From contig JAQXBH010000180.1 in the NCBI GenBank assembly GCA_029252505.1, positions 1 to 38,251 of the forward strand: DNA of 38,251 nt. Reading direction: 5' to 3'. Made by a program: the position numbers and the translations under genes. The DNA is from Opitutales bacterium (GTDB taxonomy: Bacteria > Verrucomicrobiota > Verrucomicrobiia > Opitutales > Seribacteraceae). Shown here piece by piece: positions 20,738 through 30,178 of this stretch (the stretch's first letter is position 1; each line of letters begins with the position of its first letter). The notes below the pieces were generated by a model. That model saw only the letters and a list, made by a program, of their open reading frames with translations. It was not told where the DNA came from and did no database searches.

Positions 20738-22285
20738 ATGAATTTTTTAAATCAATCATGCCCCAACCTCTTTTCTGTTATCGGAATTAGTATGGGGGAT
20801 GAAGGGAAAGGCAGAGTTGTTCACGAAATTTTAGACCAAATTAATATTCAGGACGAAAATCAACCTGCGAGTGTAATTAAAGTTAATGGAGGAGCAAATG
20901 CAGGGCATACTGCAGCCGGTTTAAAATTAAATCTTCTTCCTTCAGGAGTGGGAAATCCTGACGTTGAAAAGTTGATGATTGGCAGTGGCGTGGTCGCTGA
21001 TCCACGTAAATTCTTATGGGAAGCAGAACCCCTTGAATCTCGTGGGATTTCCGTTTTCAAAAGGTTACTTATTGACGAAAAAGTTCAAATGAGTGATTTG
21101 ACACATCGATTGCTCGATTTAGCCTGGGAAAATTATCGCGTAAAGCAATTAGGTATGGAAAGCCGCGGGTCGACGGGCCGTGGAATTAGCCCTGCTTACT
21201 GCGATGAGACGGGGCAATGGCAAATTTTTTATCAACAATTTCTAGAAGAAAGAACTGATTTTAAATTAGCACTCAAAGGGAGAGTTCAAAGGGCAATGGA
21301 TACAATACGGTCAGTTTGCAAAGTGAGTGAAAAGGATTGGTTGGAATTCTTTTCAATTCTTACCATTGCAGAAAGTCGTGCCAACAAAGAAGCCATTGAA
21401 GAAGGAATTTTTGATCAAGATGAATTTGATTTCCAGCGTTTCATGGGAAGCGAACCCTTTACACTAAACTTTGACCTTCTCGAAGAAACTTATTGGAGTG
21501 CAGGCCAAAGATTGGTGAATTGTATTGGCGATGTGAGAAATGAATTTGTTCAAAACAAAACTGCTTCGAATTCGATTGTCGCTGAGTTTGGTCAGGCCTA
21601 TTGGTTGGACAAAAGGCACGGATTTACTCCTAATGTAACCGCATCACACACCACAACTTCAGAATTGTTTGTATCGGGAGGGTTCCCTGTTCAAGCAGTT
21701 TCCACCATTGGATGTTGCAAAGCATACGACACCAAGGTGGGGACACATCATTTTCTGTCAAAAATTGACCATCTAGTACATCCGTTAGGTCAAAAGTTAG
21801 CTAAAATGGAATTTGGCACCTCAACTGGGAGACAAAGAATGGTAGGTTGGTTCGACGCAGTAGAAAAGGGAAATGCACTTAGATATTGTGGGTTTAATGA
21901 ACTAGTCATTAATAAATTAGATGCATTATCGATAGACAAAAAAACTGTACCGGAACTCAAAATATGCGTTGCGTACAAAAAGGCCGATGGTGAAATAACA
22001 AAAGATGTTCCTAGGCAAGAAGCCAAGCGGAAACAATTGACCCCAGTTTACGAGTCGCTGCCCAGTTGGTCTGAAGATTTAAGCAAAATGAGATCTTTCA
22101 ACGAATTTCCATTGGAAGCAAAGAACTATGTGACCAGAATGATATCGAGCATAATCGAATCTGCATATCCACATGGATTTGACCAAGTAGAGTTACCGAA
22201 AGTTCGATTTCTTGGTGTTGGACCAAATCCAGGGCAAATTATCTCTGATTTACCTCCCACTGAAGATTTAATAAAAAGTAAGTAG
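20738..22285 (+). CDS. purA: Adenylosuccinate synthetase homolog (divergent, 515 aa)
   Basis: SVIGISMGDEGKGRVV, KVNGGANAGHTAAG, GMESRGSTGRGISPAYCDETGQW, EFGTSTGRQRMVGWFD, KLDAL. Confidence 0.85.
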   Translation: MNFLNQSCPNLFSVIGISMGDEGKGRVVHEILDQINIQDENQPASVIKVNGGANAGHTAAGLKLNLLPSGVGNPDVEKLMIGSGVVADPRKFLWEAEPLESRGISVFKRLLIDEKVQMSDLTHRLLDLAWENYRVKQLGMESRGSTGRGISPAYCDETGQWQIFYQQFLEERTDFKLALKGRVQRAMDTIRSVCKVSEKDWLEFFSILTIAESRANKEAIEEGIFDQDEFDFQRFMGSEPFTLNFDLLEETYWSAGQRLVNCIGDVRNEFVQNKTASNSIVAEFGQAYWLDKRHGFTPNVTASHTTTSELFVSGGFPVQAVSTIGCCKAYDTKVGTHHFLSKIDHLVHPLGQKLAKMEFGTSTGRQRMVGWFDAVEKGNALRYCGFNELVINKLDALSIDKKTVPELKICVAYKKADGEITKDVPRQEAKRKQLTPVYESLPSWSEDLSKMRSFNEFPLEAKNYVTRMISSIIESAYPHGFDQVELPKVRFLGVGPNPGQIISDLPPTEDLIKSK

Positions 22286-22290
22286 GTTAA

Positions 22291-23193
22291 GTGAAATTGT
22301 ACCCTCCTGCATTCAATAGATTTAAAAAAAGAATATCATGGGAAGATGTTGATAAGTCCCATCTTCTAGCACATCTAGAACTGTGCGTACAAGAAGACCT
22401 TTCAAATAATGGAGATTTAACTAGTGCACGCTGCCAAATAATAGGAAATGGTGTAGCAGAATTAGTGACAAGAGAAGAAATGATAGTCTGTGGCTTAAGC
22501 CTGATACCAATTATATTTGAGGCTTTTAAGGTAGATTCGCTTGTGGTTGAAAATTTGGTAGATGAGGGAAGAAAAATCCCCAATGGTACAACTATTGCCA
22601 AAATATCAGGTAAGCAGTCCGATATTTTAAAAATAGAAAGGACAATATTGAACTTCATACAACGCCTTTCAGGTATTGCAACTTCGAGTAATTTGTACGC
22701 TACAATACTTTCAAAAAATGATGTTAATCTTTTAGACACTAGAAAAACCACTCCAGGAATCAGATCACTAGAAAAATTTGCGACAGCATGTGGCGGAAGT
22801 TTCAATCATAGGATGGGACTCTTTGACCGAATTTTAATAAAGGATAATCATCTAGCAGCATTAAATATTGTTAACAATAATCAATTACATGATTTTTTGG
22901 TTCAGATTAGGAAAAATTCAGTCAACGATATTGTCCAAGTTGAAATAGATTCAATCGATTTTCTAGAAATTTCAATTAACGCAGGAGTGGATGCAATTTT
23001 ATTAGATAATTTTAGTCCAGATGATGTAAAAAGAGCAGTTTTATTAAATCAAGATAGAGTGGTGCTTGAAGCTAGCGGAGGGATTTCATTACAAACATTA
23101 GATAAATACGCTCGAGCTCAACCTCATTTCGTTTCAACTGGAGCACCAATACATGGAAGCCGATGGATGGATATTGGTCTAGATTGGAAATAA
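22291..23193 (+). CDS. nadC: Nicotinate-nucleotide pyrophosphorylase (carboxylating); GTG start
   Basis: CVQEDLSNNGDLTSA, ERTILNFIQRLSGIAT, LLDTRKTTPGIRSLEKFATACGGSFNHRMGLFDRILIKDNHLAA, LEASGGISL. Confidence 0.96.
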   Translation: MKLYPPAFNRFKKRISWEDVDKSHLLAHLELCVQEDLSNNGDLTSARCQIIGNGVAELVTREEMIVCGLSLIPIIFEAFKVDSLVVENLVDEGRKIPNGTTIAKISGKQSDILKIERTILNFIQRLSGIATSSNLYATILSKNDVNLLDTRKTTPGIRSLEKFATACGGSFNHRMGLFDRILIKDNHLAALNIVNNNQLHDFLVQIRKNSVNDIVQVEIDSIDFLEISINAGVDAILLDNFSPDDVKRAVLLNQDRVVLEASGGISLQTLDKYARAQPHFVSTGAPIHGSRWMDIGLDWK

Positions 23194-23206
23194 CAAACTT
23201 TTTAAA

Positions 23207-24262
23207 GTGACAAAATATCCCCCAGGGAAGAGAAAAGCTACCAAAATACCGATTTCTTCGAGGAGTAATGCTAAAGAAAATCCGAGTAGCTTACTGTTGA
23301 GGATACTGTTAAAAGGATCTCCCTATTATGTTTCGGGCAGTTTAATTGCTGAAAAGCTAAACATGTCCAGAGTTGGTGTGTGGGCAAGAATAGCGAAACT
23401 TAGAAAAGCAGGACTAACAATAGAAGCGTCCCAAAATCGTGGCTATCGATTGGCAGCGGAACCAGATATATTTAATCAACATCTAATGGAGGCTTGGTTA
23501 CATGAAATTAAGATAAAGTGTAAGATATTTGTACTAGAGAATGTCGACAGCACCAATTCAGAGGCAGAAAGACATTTAACGGACCAAGAAAAAGCACCTT
23601 TTGCAGTTATCTCAAACGAGCAATATTCAGGACGAGGCAGATTAGGTCGTATTTGGTACAGTCCAAAGTCGGGAAACATTAACCTGACAATCGCTTTTCG
23701 TCCTAAGATCCGATTAATTAAATTAAAAACTTTCACATTATGGCAAGGAATTACAATTGTAGAGTTTCTGCGAAAAATGACGGGCAATAATAGTATATCG
23801 ATCAAATGGCCGAATGATATCGTATTAAATGGAAAAAAAATTGCAGGTATGCTAACTGAAGCTTCAATAGATAGTGAACATGTTAGATCTATGGTATCTG
23901 GCATTGGAATTAATGTAAATTCAACTACCACAAAGTTTCCAAAATCAATAACTAAGCTTTCGACATCTTTGAATGAAATAACCGGTAATACATTTAGAAT
24001 ACACGAGTTAACAGCTGAAATTATTAAGTGTATAATATTAAGCTATAAAGAATGTATTAAAGGGATTTCTAATGAAACACTATTTGAAAGATGGAAAACT
24101 GTTGATGCTCTGTATGGCAAAAAAATAAATATTAAAACCGGGAAAGATAAATTATCAGGCCAAGCAGTTGGTATTGATGAAAATGGTGCCATTAAAGTAA
24201 AATCCAAAAATGGAAAAATCACTCATGTTAATAGTGGAGAATTGAGCGTAGAAAAATGGTAA
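23207..24262 (+). CDS. birA: Bifunctional biotin-protein ligase/biotin operon repressor; GTG start
   Basis: N-terminal HTH (VSGSLIAEKLNMSRVGVWARIAKLRKAGLTIEASQNRGYRLA), NVDSTNSEAERH, EQYSGRGRLGRIWYSPKSGNINLTIAFRP, IKWPNDIVLNGKKIAGMLTE. Confidence 0.96.
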   Translation: MTKYPPGKRKATKIPISSRSNAKENPSSLLLRILLKGSPYYVSGSLIAEKLNMSRVGVWARIAKLRKAGLTIEASQNRGYRLAAEPDIFNQHLMEAWLHEIKIKCKIFVLENVDSTNSEAERHLTDQEKAPFAVISNEQYSGRGRLGRIWYSPKSGNINLTIAFRPKIRLIKLKTFTLWQGITIVEFLRKMTGNNSISIKWPNDIVLNGKKIAGMLTEASIDSEHVRSMVSGIGINVNSTTTKFPKSITKLSTSLNEITGNTFRIHELTAEIIKCIILSYKECIKGISNETLFERWKTVDALYGKKINIKTGKDKLSGQAVGIDENGAIKVKSKNGKITHVNSGELSVEKW

Positions 24263-25023
24263 AATTAAGTACTACAATTTCCTGCATTGACATAGGAAAC
24301 ACCATTTGCCATCTCGGCATTTACAAAGATGGTATACTCATAAATGAACATTACTTAAAAACAACAAAGTTCATCGAATCTCCATCAAACCTAGTCAAAC
24401 ATGTTCCTGTGAGAGATAAAGTAATCGCTTTCTGTTCAGTTGTCCCAAAAGCAACATCTTCCTTAAGTAAACATGCAAATGATAATGACTTTACTCTGTA
24501 CAATTTAAACATTAATTCTACAGGTAGTTTTCCAATAAGTTACCCACATCCAGAACAAATCGGGCAAGACAGGATCGCAAATGCAATAGCTGTTTATCAT
24601 ACAATGGATCTACCCTGTGTAGTAATAGATGTTGGAACGGCGACAACCTTTGATATTGTTAGTGAATCTGGTGGCTATGAAGGGGGTATTATCACTCCAG
24701 GCCCTCAGGGATTTTTAGATTTCTTACATCAAAATACTGCTCTCCTACCGAAAGTGCTTCTAGATTCAAAATTACCAAATAATTCCATTGGAAGAGATAC
24801 CAAAGAAGCCATGCTGATTGGAGTCGCAAAGGGGTACCCTTCGATGGTAAATGGTATTGTGGAATCGATCTTCTCTGAAATTTATAACAATTATCATATA
24901 AAACCGAAAATGGTTATTACTGGAGGAGGCAGAAAAAATCTGTCGATAAAAGATACACTTGAGATCCCAAATTTAACCATATATGGATTAGCAATCGCAT
25001 TTCAGCTCAATTGCAAATTTTAG
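24256..25023 (+). CDS. coaX: Type III pantothenate kinase
   Basis: CIDIGNTICHLGIY, IGQDRIANAIAVYH, VIDVGTATTFDIVSESGGYEGGIITPG, GGGRKN; overlaps the birA stop by 7 nt. Confidence 0.95.
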   Translation: MVKLSTTISCIDIGNTICHLGIYKDGILINEHYLKTTKFIESPSNLVKHVPVRDKVIAFCSVVPKATSSLSKHANDNDFTLYNLNINSTGSFPISYPHPEQIGQDRIANAIAVYHTMDLPCVVIDVGTATTFDIVSESGGYEGGIITPGPQGFLDFLHQNTALLPKVLLDSKLPNNSIGRDTKEAMLIGVAKGYPSMVNGIVESIFSEIYNNYHIKPKMVITGGGRKNLSIKDTLEIPNLTIYGLAIAFQLNCKF

Positions 25024-25032
25024 GAAATTGTT

Positions 25033-26040
25033 ATGAGTGCAGAGAATAAACCTTTACCAATTATTGAAGTGGTTAACCTCAAGAAAAGTTTTGGTCGCAT
25101 CCAAGCACTCAAGGGGGTTAGTTTTTCAATAGGAAAAGGTGAAATTGTTGGCTTTTTAGGCCCAAATGGTGCAGGGAAGAGCACAACATTGAGAATTCTA
25201 TCTGGATTAATACCAGCAGATGCCGGTGAAGCTAAAGTTTGCGGTGTTGATCTTGCACAAGAGGAAGGTCTAGTCAGGAACCACATAGGGTACCTACCAG
25301 AAAATAATCCACTGCCAGAAGACTTACGAGTGATTGAATATCTTCGCTTTAGAGCACTCCTTAAAGGTTTGGAGGGAAGTCGATTGAAAGAGAGAATTAA
25401 AGTTGTACTAGACATTTGTGATCTTGAAAGAAAAATATCAGAAAGAAAAATTGGGAACTTATCGAAAGGTTACAGGCAGAGAGTTGGGATTGCTGATTCT
25501 CTCCTGGCAGAACCAAGATTAGTTATCCTGGATGAACCAACAATCGGACTAGACCCTCATCAATCAGCAGTCACTAGAAAAATGATGGAAAGACTAAGGG
25601 GCGAAGTTTCTTTCTTATTATCAAGTCATATATTATCTGAAGTAGAAGCCTGTTGTGATCGAATGATAATATTAAGTCATGGTCAAATTGTTGCAGAAGG
25701 ATCATTATATGAATTACAAAAACGCTTTGTTAATAAAACCATTTTCCAGATTGACGCATCAGGTAATAAAATTGACATACAAAAGAGAATTCGATCAATA
25801 GATCGAACCTGTGAACTGATCCAAGATGATCCCGTTGAGGTATCAGGAAAAAGAAGATATAATTTCTCCACAGAACAAGGGGAACAAATCGCTGAAAGAA
25901 TTATCCGTACATTATTGGAGGAAAAGAACATTAGAATATCAGGATTTCAAATTAGAAGACCTGATCTTGAAACAATATTTCTTAGAGCTACAAAAAAAAA
26001 CTGGGAAAAGCATGACTTCTTAAATCGTAATAAAATTTAA
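25033..26040 (+). CDS. ABC-2-type transporter ATP-binding protein (GldA/NosF/CcmA-like)
   Basis: FLGPNGAGKSTTLRILSGL, LSKGYRQRVGIADSLLAEPRLVILDEPTIGLDPHQ, SSHILSEVEACCDRMIIL. Confidence 0.95.
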   Translation: MSAENKPLPIIEVVNLKKSFGRIQALKGVSFSIGKGEIVGFLGPNGAGKSTTLRILSGLIPADAGEAKVCGVDLAQEEGLVRNHIGYLPENNPLPEDLRVIEYLRFRALLKGLEGSRLKERIKVVLDICDLERKISERKIGNLSKGYRQRVGIADSLLAEPRLVILDEPTIGLDPHQSAVTRKMMERLRGEVSFLLSSHILSEVEACCDRMIILSHGQIVAEGSLYELQKRFVNKTIFQIDASGNKIDIQKRIRSIDRTCELIQDDPVEVSGKRRYNFSTEQGEQIAERIIRTLLEEKNIRISGFQIRRPDLETIFLRATKKNWEKHDFLNRNKI

Positions 26041-26820
26041 ATGAAATCTTTTTACACTATTTTAAGATATGAGATATTTGCATTATTCATATCGCCTTCC
26101 ACTTATGTAGCAGCATTTTACTTTCTATCTCTCTTGGCGATAGGATTTAGATTCTTTATAGAAACATTTTCGAATACTGATTGGTTACTACCTCCATTGT
26201 CTTCATTAGTTGTAGGGTTACTATTTGGATCACCAGCCCTAATACCATTCATTACAATGAGGTGCTTTGCAGAAGAGAGGAGACTAGGAACACTTGAAAC
26301 TCTTTTTTCAGCACCTGTAAGTAGTTGGACACTTGTGCTGGGGAAATGGTTTGGATGTTTCGTGTTTTTTCTCATCATATCCACGCTAGCACTTTGCTAC
26401 CCTCTACTTTTAATTATAATGTTTCCCGAGCAGGGCAGCAATCTAGGTTTCAATGAAATTGAGAATTGGATTGGAAGTACATTGTATTTATTAATTTTTG
26501 GAGCTACATTTATAGCGATCGGGGTATTTTCTAGTTCTATAACAAAAAATCAGATGGTAGCAGGAATGCTAACATTTACCTTACTTACAGCATACCTGTC
26601 TATAATGGTATTTTCTTTTGGAAACCAGACTTCAAATACATACTACACCATTTCCCAAAAGTTGTCAGATGGACTTTTCGGAACATACATCAATGGACTA
26701 GATAAATTCGGACAGTTTTCTGTAGGATTAATTGACCTCTCGACAATACTAAACCAATTGGTACTAACAATCTTCTTCCTTATCTTATCAACCATTCAAA
26801 TTGAAAGACTAAATAATTGA
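26041..26820 (+). CDS. ABC-2-type transporter permease (GldF-like)
   Basis: About 6 TM segments; PSTYVAAFYFLSLLAIGF, PALIPFITMRCFAEERRLGTLETLFSAPVSSWTLVLGKWFGCFVFF typical of GldF/NosY-like permeases. Confidence 0.88.
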   Translation: MKSFYTILRYEIFALFISPSTYVAAFYFLSLLAIGFRFFIETFSNTDWLLPPLSSLVVGLLFGSPALIPFITMRCFAEERRLGTLETLFSAPVSSWTLVLGKWFGCFVFFLIISTLALCYPLLLIIMFPEQGSNLGFNEIENWIGSTLYLLIFGATFIAIGVFSSSITKNQMVAGMLTFTLLTAYLSIMVFSFGNQTSNTYYTISQKLSDGLFGTYINGLDKFGQFSVGLIDLSTILNQLVLTIFFLILSTIQIERLNN

Positions 26821-28424
26821 CTGACTTTAAACATGCGAAACGAAACAGGAAGTGGGACACATCGTTTACTATACTTTTGTTAACTATATTATTACTATGT
26901 GCTAATTTCGTAATTTCAAAGATTAATTATAGCATTGATTTAACGAATGAACAAAAATATTCACTATCTTTGGAAACAATAAGAAGAATTAAAAAGTTAA
27001 ATGAGCGTATTGATATTATAATTACAATACCAGAAAGTAACGATCTTCCAAAAGTAATACAAAAGCTACTTTTTGATTTAAGCTTAACTTTAGAATCGTA
27101 TCAAAAATTAGGTGTAAATAAAATAAGTATTCATCGGATAAATATCGACTCGGCATTAACATCTTCGAACCTAATCAATAAATATAGACTCATAGAAAGA
27201 AACGAAATATGCGCTTATTCCCAGTCAGGCAAAAAAAGACTGATCTTCAAATACGATGAGCCTGAAGGGATAAACATATTAGACAGAGAAAACATATTTC
27301 GCTCAAAAGACTCACTCGCCAGAGAAAAAATATGGGAGTCAGGTTTTTATGATACATGGACAGAAAGTGCAAATGGCATAATGGAACCAAGCGTTTTTCT
27401 TGGCGAAGAGGTAATATTGAAGGCTATATTAGATGTTGTTACAAAAAACAAACAACAACAAGTAGCGTACTTCTCGAGAGGTCATGGAGAAGGAAGTCCG
27501 TCAGACATAAACCCGACAAAGGGATACTCAGAGTTAAGGTCTATCTTAGAGAACCAAAATATCAAAGTATCAACCATTGATATTTCAACAATTACCCAAA
27601 TGCCCGACAATGCAAAATTATTGTTCATAACTGACCCGAGAGGTACATTCCAAGACAGGGAAATAGCAGTTATAAGTGACTTCATTAATCGCGAACGTGG
27701 AAATTTATTAATTGCCTTTGACCCTTCTGAAGAAATTTCTACCATGGGTAAACCCGCATACGGTTTCAGGACACTTCTTAAACAATGGGGTATAAGATGT
27801 CATGACATGTTAATTCATGATCCCATAAAAAATAATTTCGATATTTTCACTGGAGACTATTCGCTAAAAACATATTCAAGAGAGTATCCGCATAGAGTAA
27901 TAGACAAACTTAGAGATGGTGGGTATTCGATACAATCATCAAGACTCAGACCGGTTGAAAAAATTACATCGGAGATAAAGGGATTAATAACTTCTGAATT
28001 ATTATTTTCGAGACGTAGTTCATGGGCACTGTCATCGTGGACCAACAGAACATTCCCGCCGACATTTAATGATTTGCTAGACTTAGAAGGACCTGTACCA
28101 ATCATAGCGTTGTCTGAAATTGATAAAGAAGAGATAATTAGTTATAATTCCAGAAAGGGTAAGATCGTCGTTATGGGATCATCTTCAATTATCACAAACA
28201 GGAGATTAAAAGAAAATACCGGCAATAGGTTTTTGACAAAAAACATTATTAACTGGATGACAGATGAAAAAGAGATTTTCGATATCGAACCAAAATCAAT
28301 AAGTACCTACAATATAAGCCTGAATGACAGTGAATATACTAATTTACTCTACGCTCTTTCGGTTATACCAATTTCGACTGCTTTAATTGGACTGTTCGTA
28401 GGTTGGCTACGAAAAGAACTATAA
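26817..28424 (+). CDS. GldG-like ABC transporter auxiliary protein
   Basis: N-terminal TM, ...SIDLTNEQKYSLSLETIRRIKKLNERIDIIITIPE..., QQQVAYFSRGHGEGSPSD, LLFITDPRGTFQDREIAVISDFINRERGNLLIAFDPSEE, C-terminal TM; starts TTG overlapping the permease TGA. Confidence 0.82.
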   Translation: MTDFKHAKRNRKWDTSFTILLLTILLLCANFVISKINYSIDLTNEQKYSLSLETIRRIKKLNERIDIIITIPESNDLPKVIQKLLFDLSLTLESYQKLGVNKISIHRINIDSALTSSNLINKYRLIERNEICAYSQSGKKRLIFKYDEPEGINILDRENIFRSKDSLAREKIWESGFYDTWTESANGIMEPSVFLGEEVILKAILDVVTKNKQQQVAYFSRGHGEGSPSDINPTKGYSELRSILENQNIKVSTIDISTITQMPDNAKLLFITDPRGTFQDREIAVISDFINRERGNLLIAFDPSEEISTMGKPAYGFRTLLKQWGIRCHDMLIHDPIKNNFDIFTGDYSLKTYSREYPHRVIDKLRDGGYSIQSSRLRPVEKITSEIKGLITSELLFSRRSSWALSSWTNRTFPPTFNDLLDLEGPVPIIALSEIDKEEIISYNSRKGKIVVMGSSSIITNRRLKENTGNRFLTKNIINWMTDEKEIFDIEPKSISTYNISLNDSEYTNLLYALSVIPISTALIGLFVGWLRKEL

Positions 28425-28426
28425 TT

Positions 28427-30166
28427 ATGAATTTAAAGATAGTATTAATAATTTTAAATAGCATACTAATTGCATGGATTTACATTAACTTGGATGATCA
28501 AGATCAATCCAATACAACCGATGAATTTACTAGTGTCGGAAACCTAGATGGGCTAAAAGAAATAAAGTTACTAAAACCTAGCCAAAACTTATTACTAAGT
28601 AAGGAGAGATTTTCATGGAAAATAAAAGAACCAATTGAATGGGAAGTTGATGAATTTTCGATAACCAACTTTATTACAGTTTTCTCTCATCTTGATTTTA
28701 ATAAACTATTTGATTATGAAGAAATTACTGAACGGGGGGAAAGATTAAGTGATTACGGAATAAATTCAGATTCAATTACATTACACTTATCAAAATCAAG
28801 TCATGTAATTAAAATTAAAATTGGTAATTTAACTAGAGATAAAAGATATGTTTACTGCGAATTGCAACTAAATGAAAACCCAAATATTGAGATATGGAGA
28901 ATTTCGAACGAACTGGTTGATCTAGTAGAAACACCTTTCAACGAATGGGCTGACAGTAATCTAATAAGAATGAATCTACATCAGGTTCAAAATATTACAG
29001 CCTCAATAAAATTAAATAATACAACATTAAACACAACAAACCTATTTAAAAATGATACTGGAGAATGGGAGTTTGAATTACCTTTTAGGACGAATGCTAA
29101 CAACGAAAATGTACGATTACTTTTAAACAGATTATTAAGCATTAAAGTAACCGACTTTAACATCATTGAAAATAAGGATACAGATTCACATCCAAAACTT
29201 GAAGATTGGAAATTCAAATTAGTATTGAAATCAAATAATTTAAATCATGAGTTTTTCTTTTGTGATGAAAATAAGTCTGACAAACAATCAACTTATTTAT
29301 GCAAAACAAATTACACTGATCATATTATAAAACTTGATGATACATTTAAGTCTACATTATCTGACTGGAGTACAAAATTACGTGAGCGTAAAATATTTAG
29401 ATTAAAAAATGAAAGCATCCAAAACATAGTTATTTCAGGTCCAGATGTTGACATAAAACATATTCGCTCTACCAATAACACTTGGAAAACTGAAACCAAT
29501 TTTAAAGAAGGTTTTGAATCAGATGTCGTTAAAATTCAAGATTTCCTTAATTATTTAAACTTAATGGAAATCAAAGAATTCATTTCGCTTGAGACAGACA
29601 AAAGTGATGTTGATTTTAATTTAGAAAATAAATCAGTCTACAAAATACAAATTACAACAAATGATACTGATGTGAAAACCATTTTAATTCAGAACAACCA
29701 AATTGATGCCACACTTACTAAAATTTTCATGGTAGAGGAATCATTGCTATGCTTAGTGGAGGAAGATTGGTCAAAAATTTACAACATAAAAGCGTACGAG
29801 TTTAAAAAAAGAAGCGTTTTAATGGATAGTTTAATTACGAATGTACAAATTACTAGTTACGATTCTAACAATTCTATTTACAATTCAGAAAACAACACAA
29901 CTTTTGAATTACCGAGTGCTTTAAAAAATCTTGAAGTACAATCCTTTGTAAATGACAAAAGCAGCACAGATGGTACTTGGTTAAAAGGAGATTGGGTACC
30001 TTGGGTTTATGTGATCAACATTGAATATTCTAACCGGAGTAAGTCCGTTTTATTCCTAAGTGAAAAGTTTTCTGAAAATCAATGGTTAGGCAGTTTAATT
30101 AACGATAATCATACATTCAATTTGCCAGTTTCATTAATTCAAAAACTTTCAAAAATCACCAATTAG
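28427..30166 (+). CDS. DUF4340-like membrane-anchored protein
   Basis: N-terminal TM (MNLKIVLIILNSILIAWIYI), EIKLLKPSQNLLLSKERFSWKIKEPIEWEVDEFSITNFITVFSHL, repeated beta-rich segments; position after a GldG-like gene. ATG at 28427 preferred over the 28403 TTG. Confidence 0.65.
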   Translation: MNLKIVLIILNSILIAWIYINLDDQDQSNTTDEFTSVGNLDGLKEIKLLKPSQNLLLSKERFSWKIKEPIEWEVDEFSITNFITVFSHLDFNKLFDYEEITERGERLSDYGINSDSITLHLSKSSHVIKIKIGNLTRDKRYVYCELQLNENPNIEIWRISNELVDLVETPFNEWADSNLIRMNLHQVQNITASIKLNNTTLNTTNLFKNDTGEWEFELPFRTNANNENVRLLLNRLLSIKVTDFNIIENKDTDSHPKLEDWKFKLVLKSNNLNHEFFFCDENKSDKQSTYLCKTNYTDHIIKLDDTFKSTLSDWSTKLRERKIFRLKNESIQNIVISGPDVDIKHIRSTNNTWKTETNFKEGFESDVVKIQDFLNYLNLMEIKEFISLETDKSDVDFNLENKSVYKIQITTNDTDVKTILIQNNQIDATLTKIFMVEESLLCLVEEDWSKIYNIKAYEFKKRSVLMDSLITNVQITSYDSNNSIYNSENNTTFELPSALKNLEVQSFVNDKSSTDGTWLKGDWVPWVYVINIEYSNRSKSVLFLSEKFSENQWLGSLINDNHTFNLPVSLIQKLSKITN

Positions 30167-30178
30167 ATATATTTAAAA

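Noticed and set aside
20738-22285. PurA-like gene as a phage PurZ (2-aminoadenine, Z-genome) enzyme
   Set aside because: The catalytic Asp in GDEGKGR is retained (as I recall, PurZ replaces it), there are no DatZ/MazZ-like genes or phage genes nearby, and the setting is a housekeeping purine/cofactor cluster.
25033-28424. Bacteroidetes-style gliding motility locus
   Set aside because: Only GldA/F/G-like components are present; no GldJ/K/L/M/N, SprA or type IX secretion genes are in the window. GldG-like transporters occur widely outside gliding bacteria.
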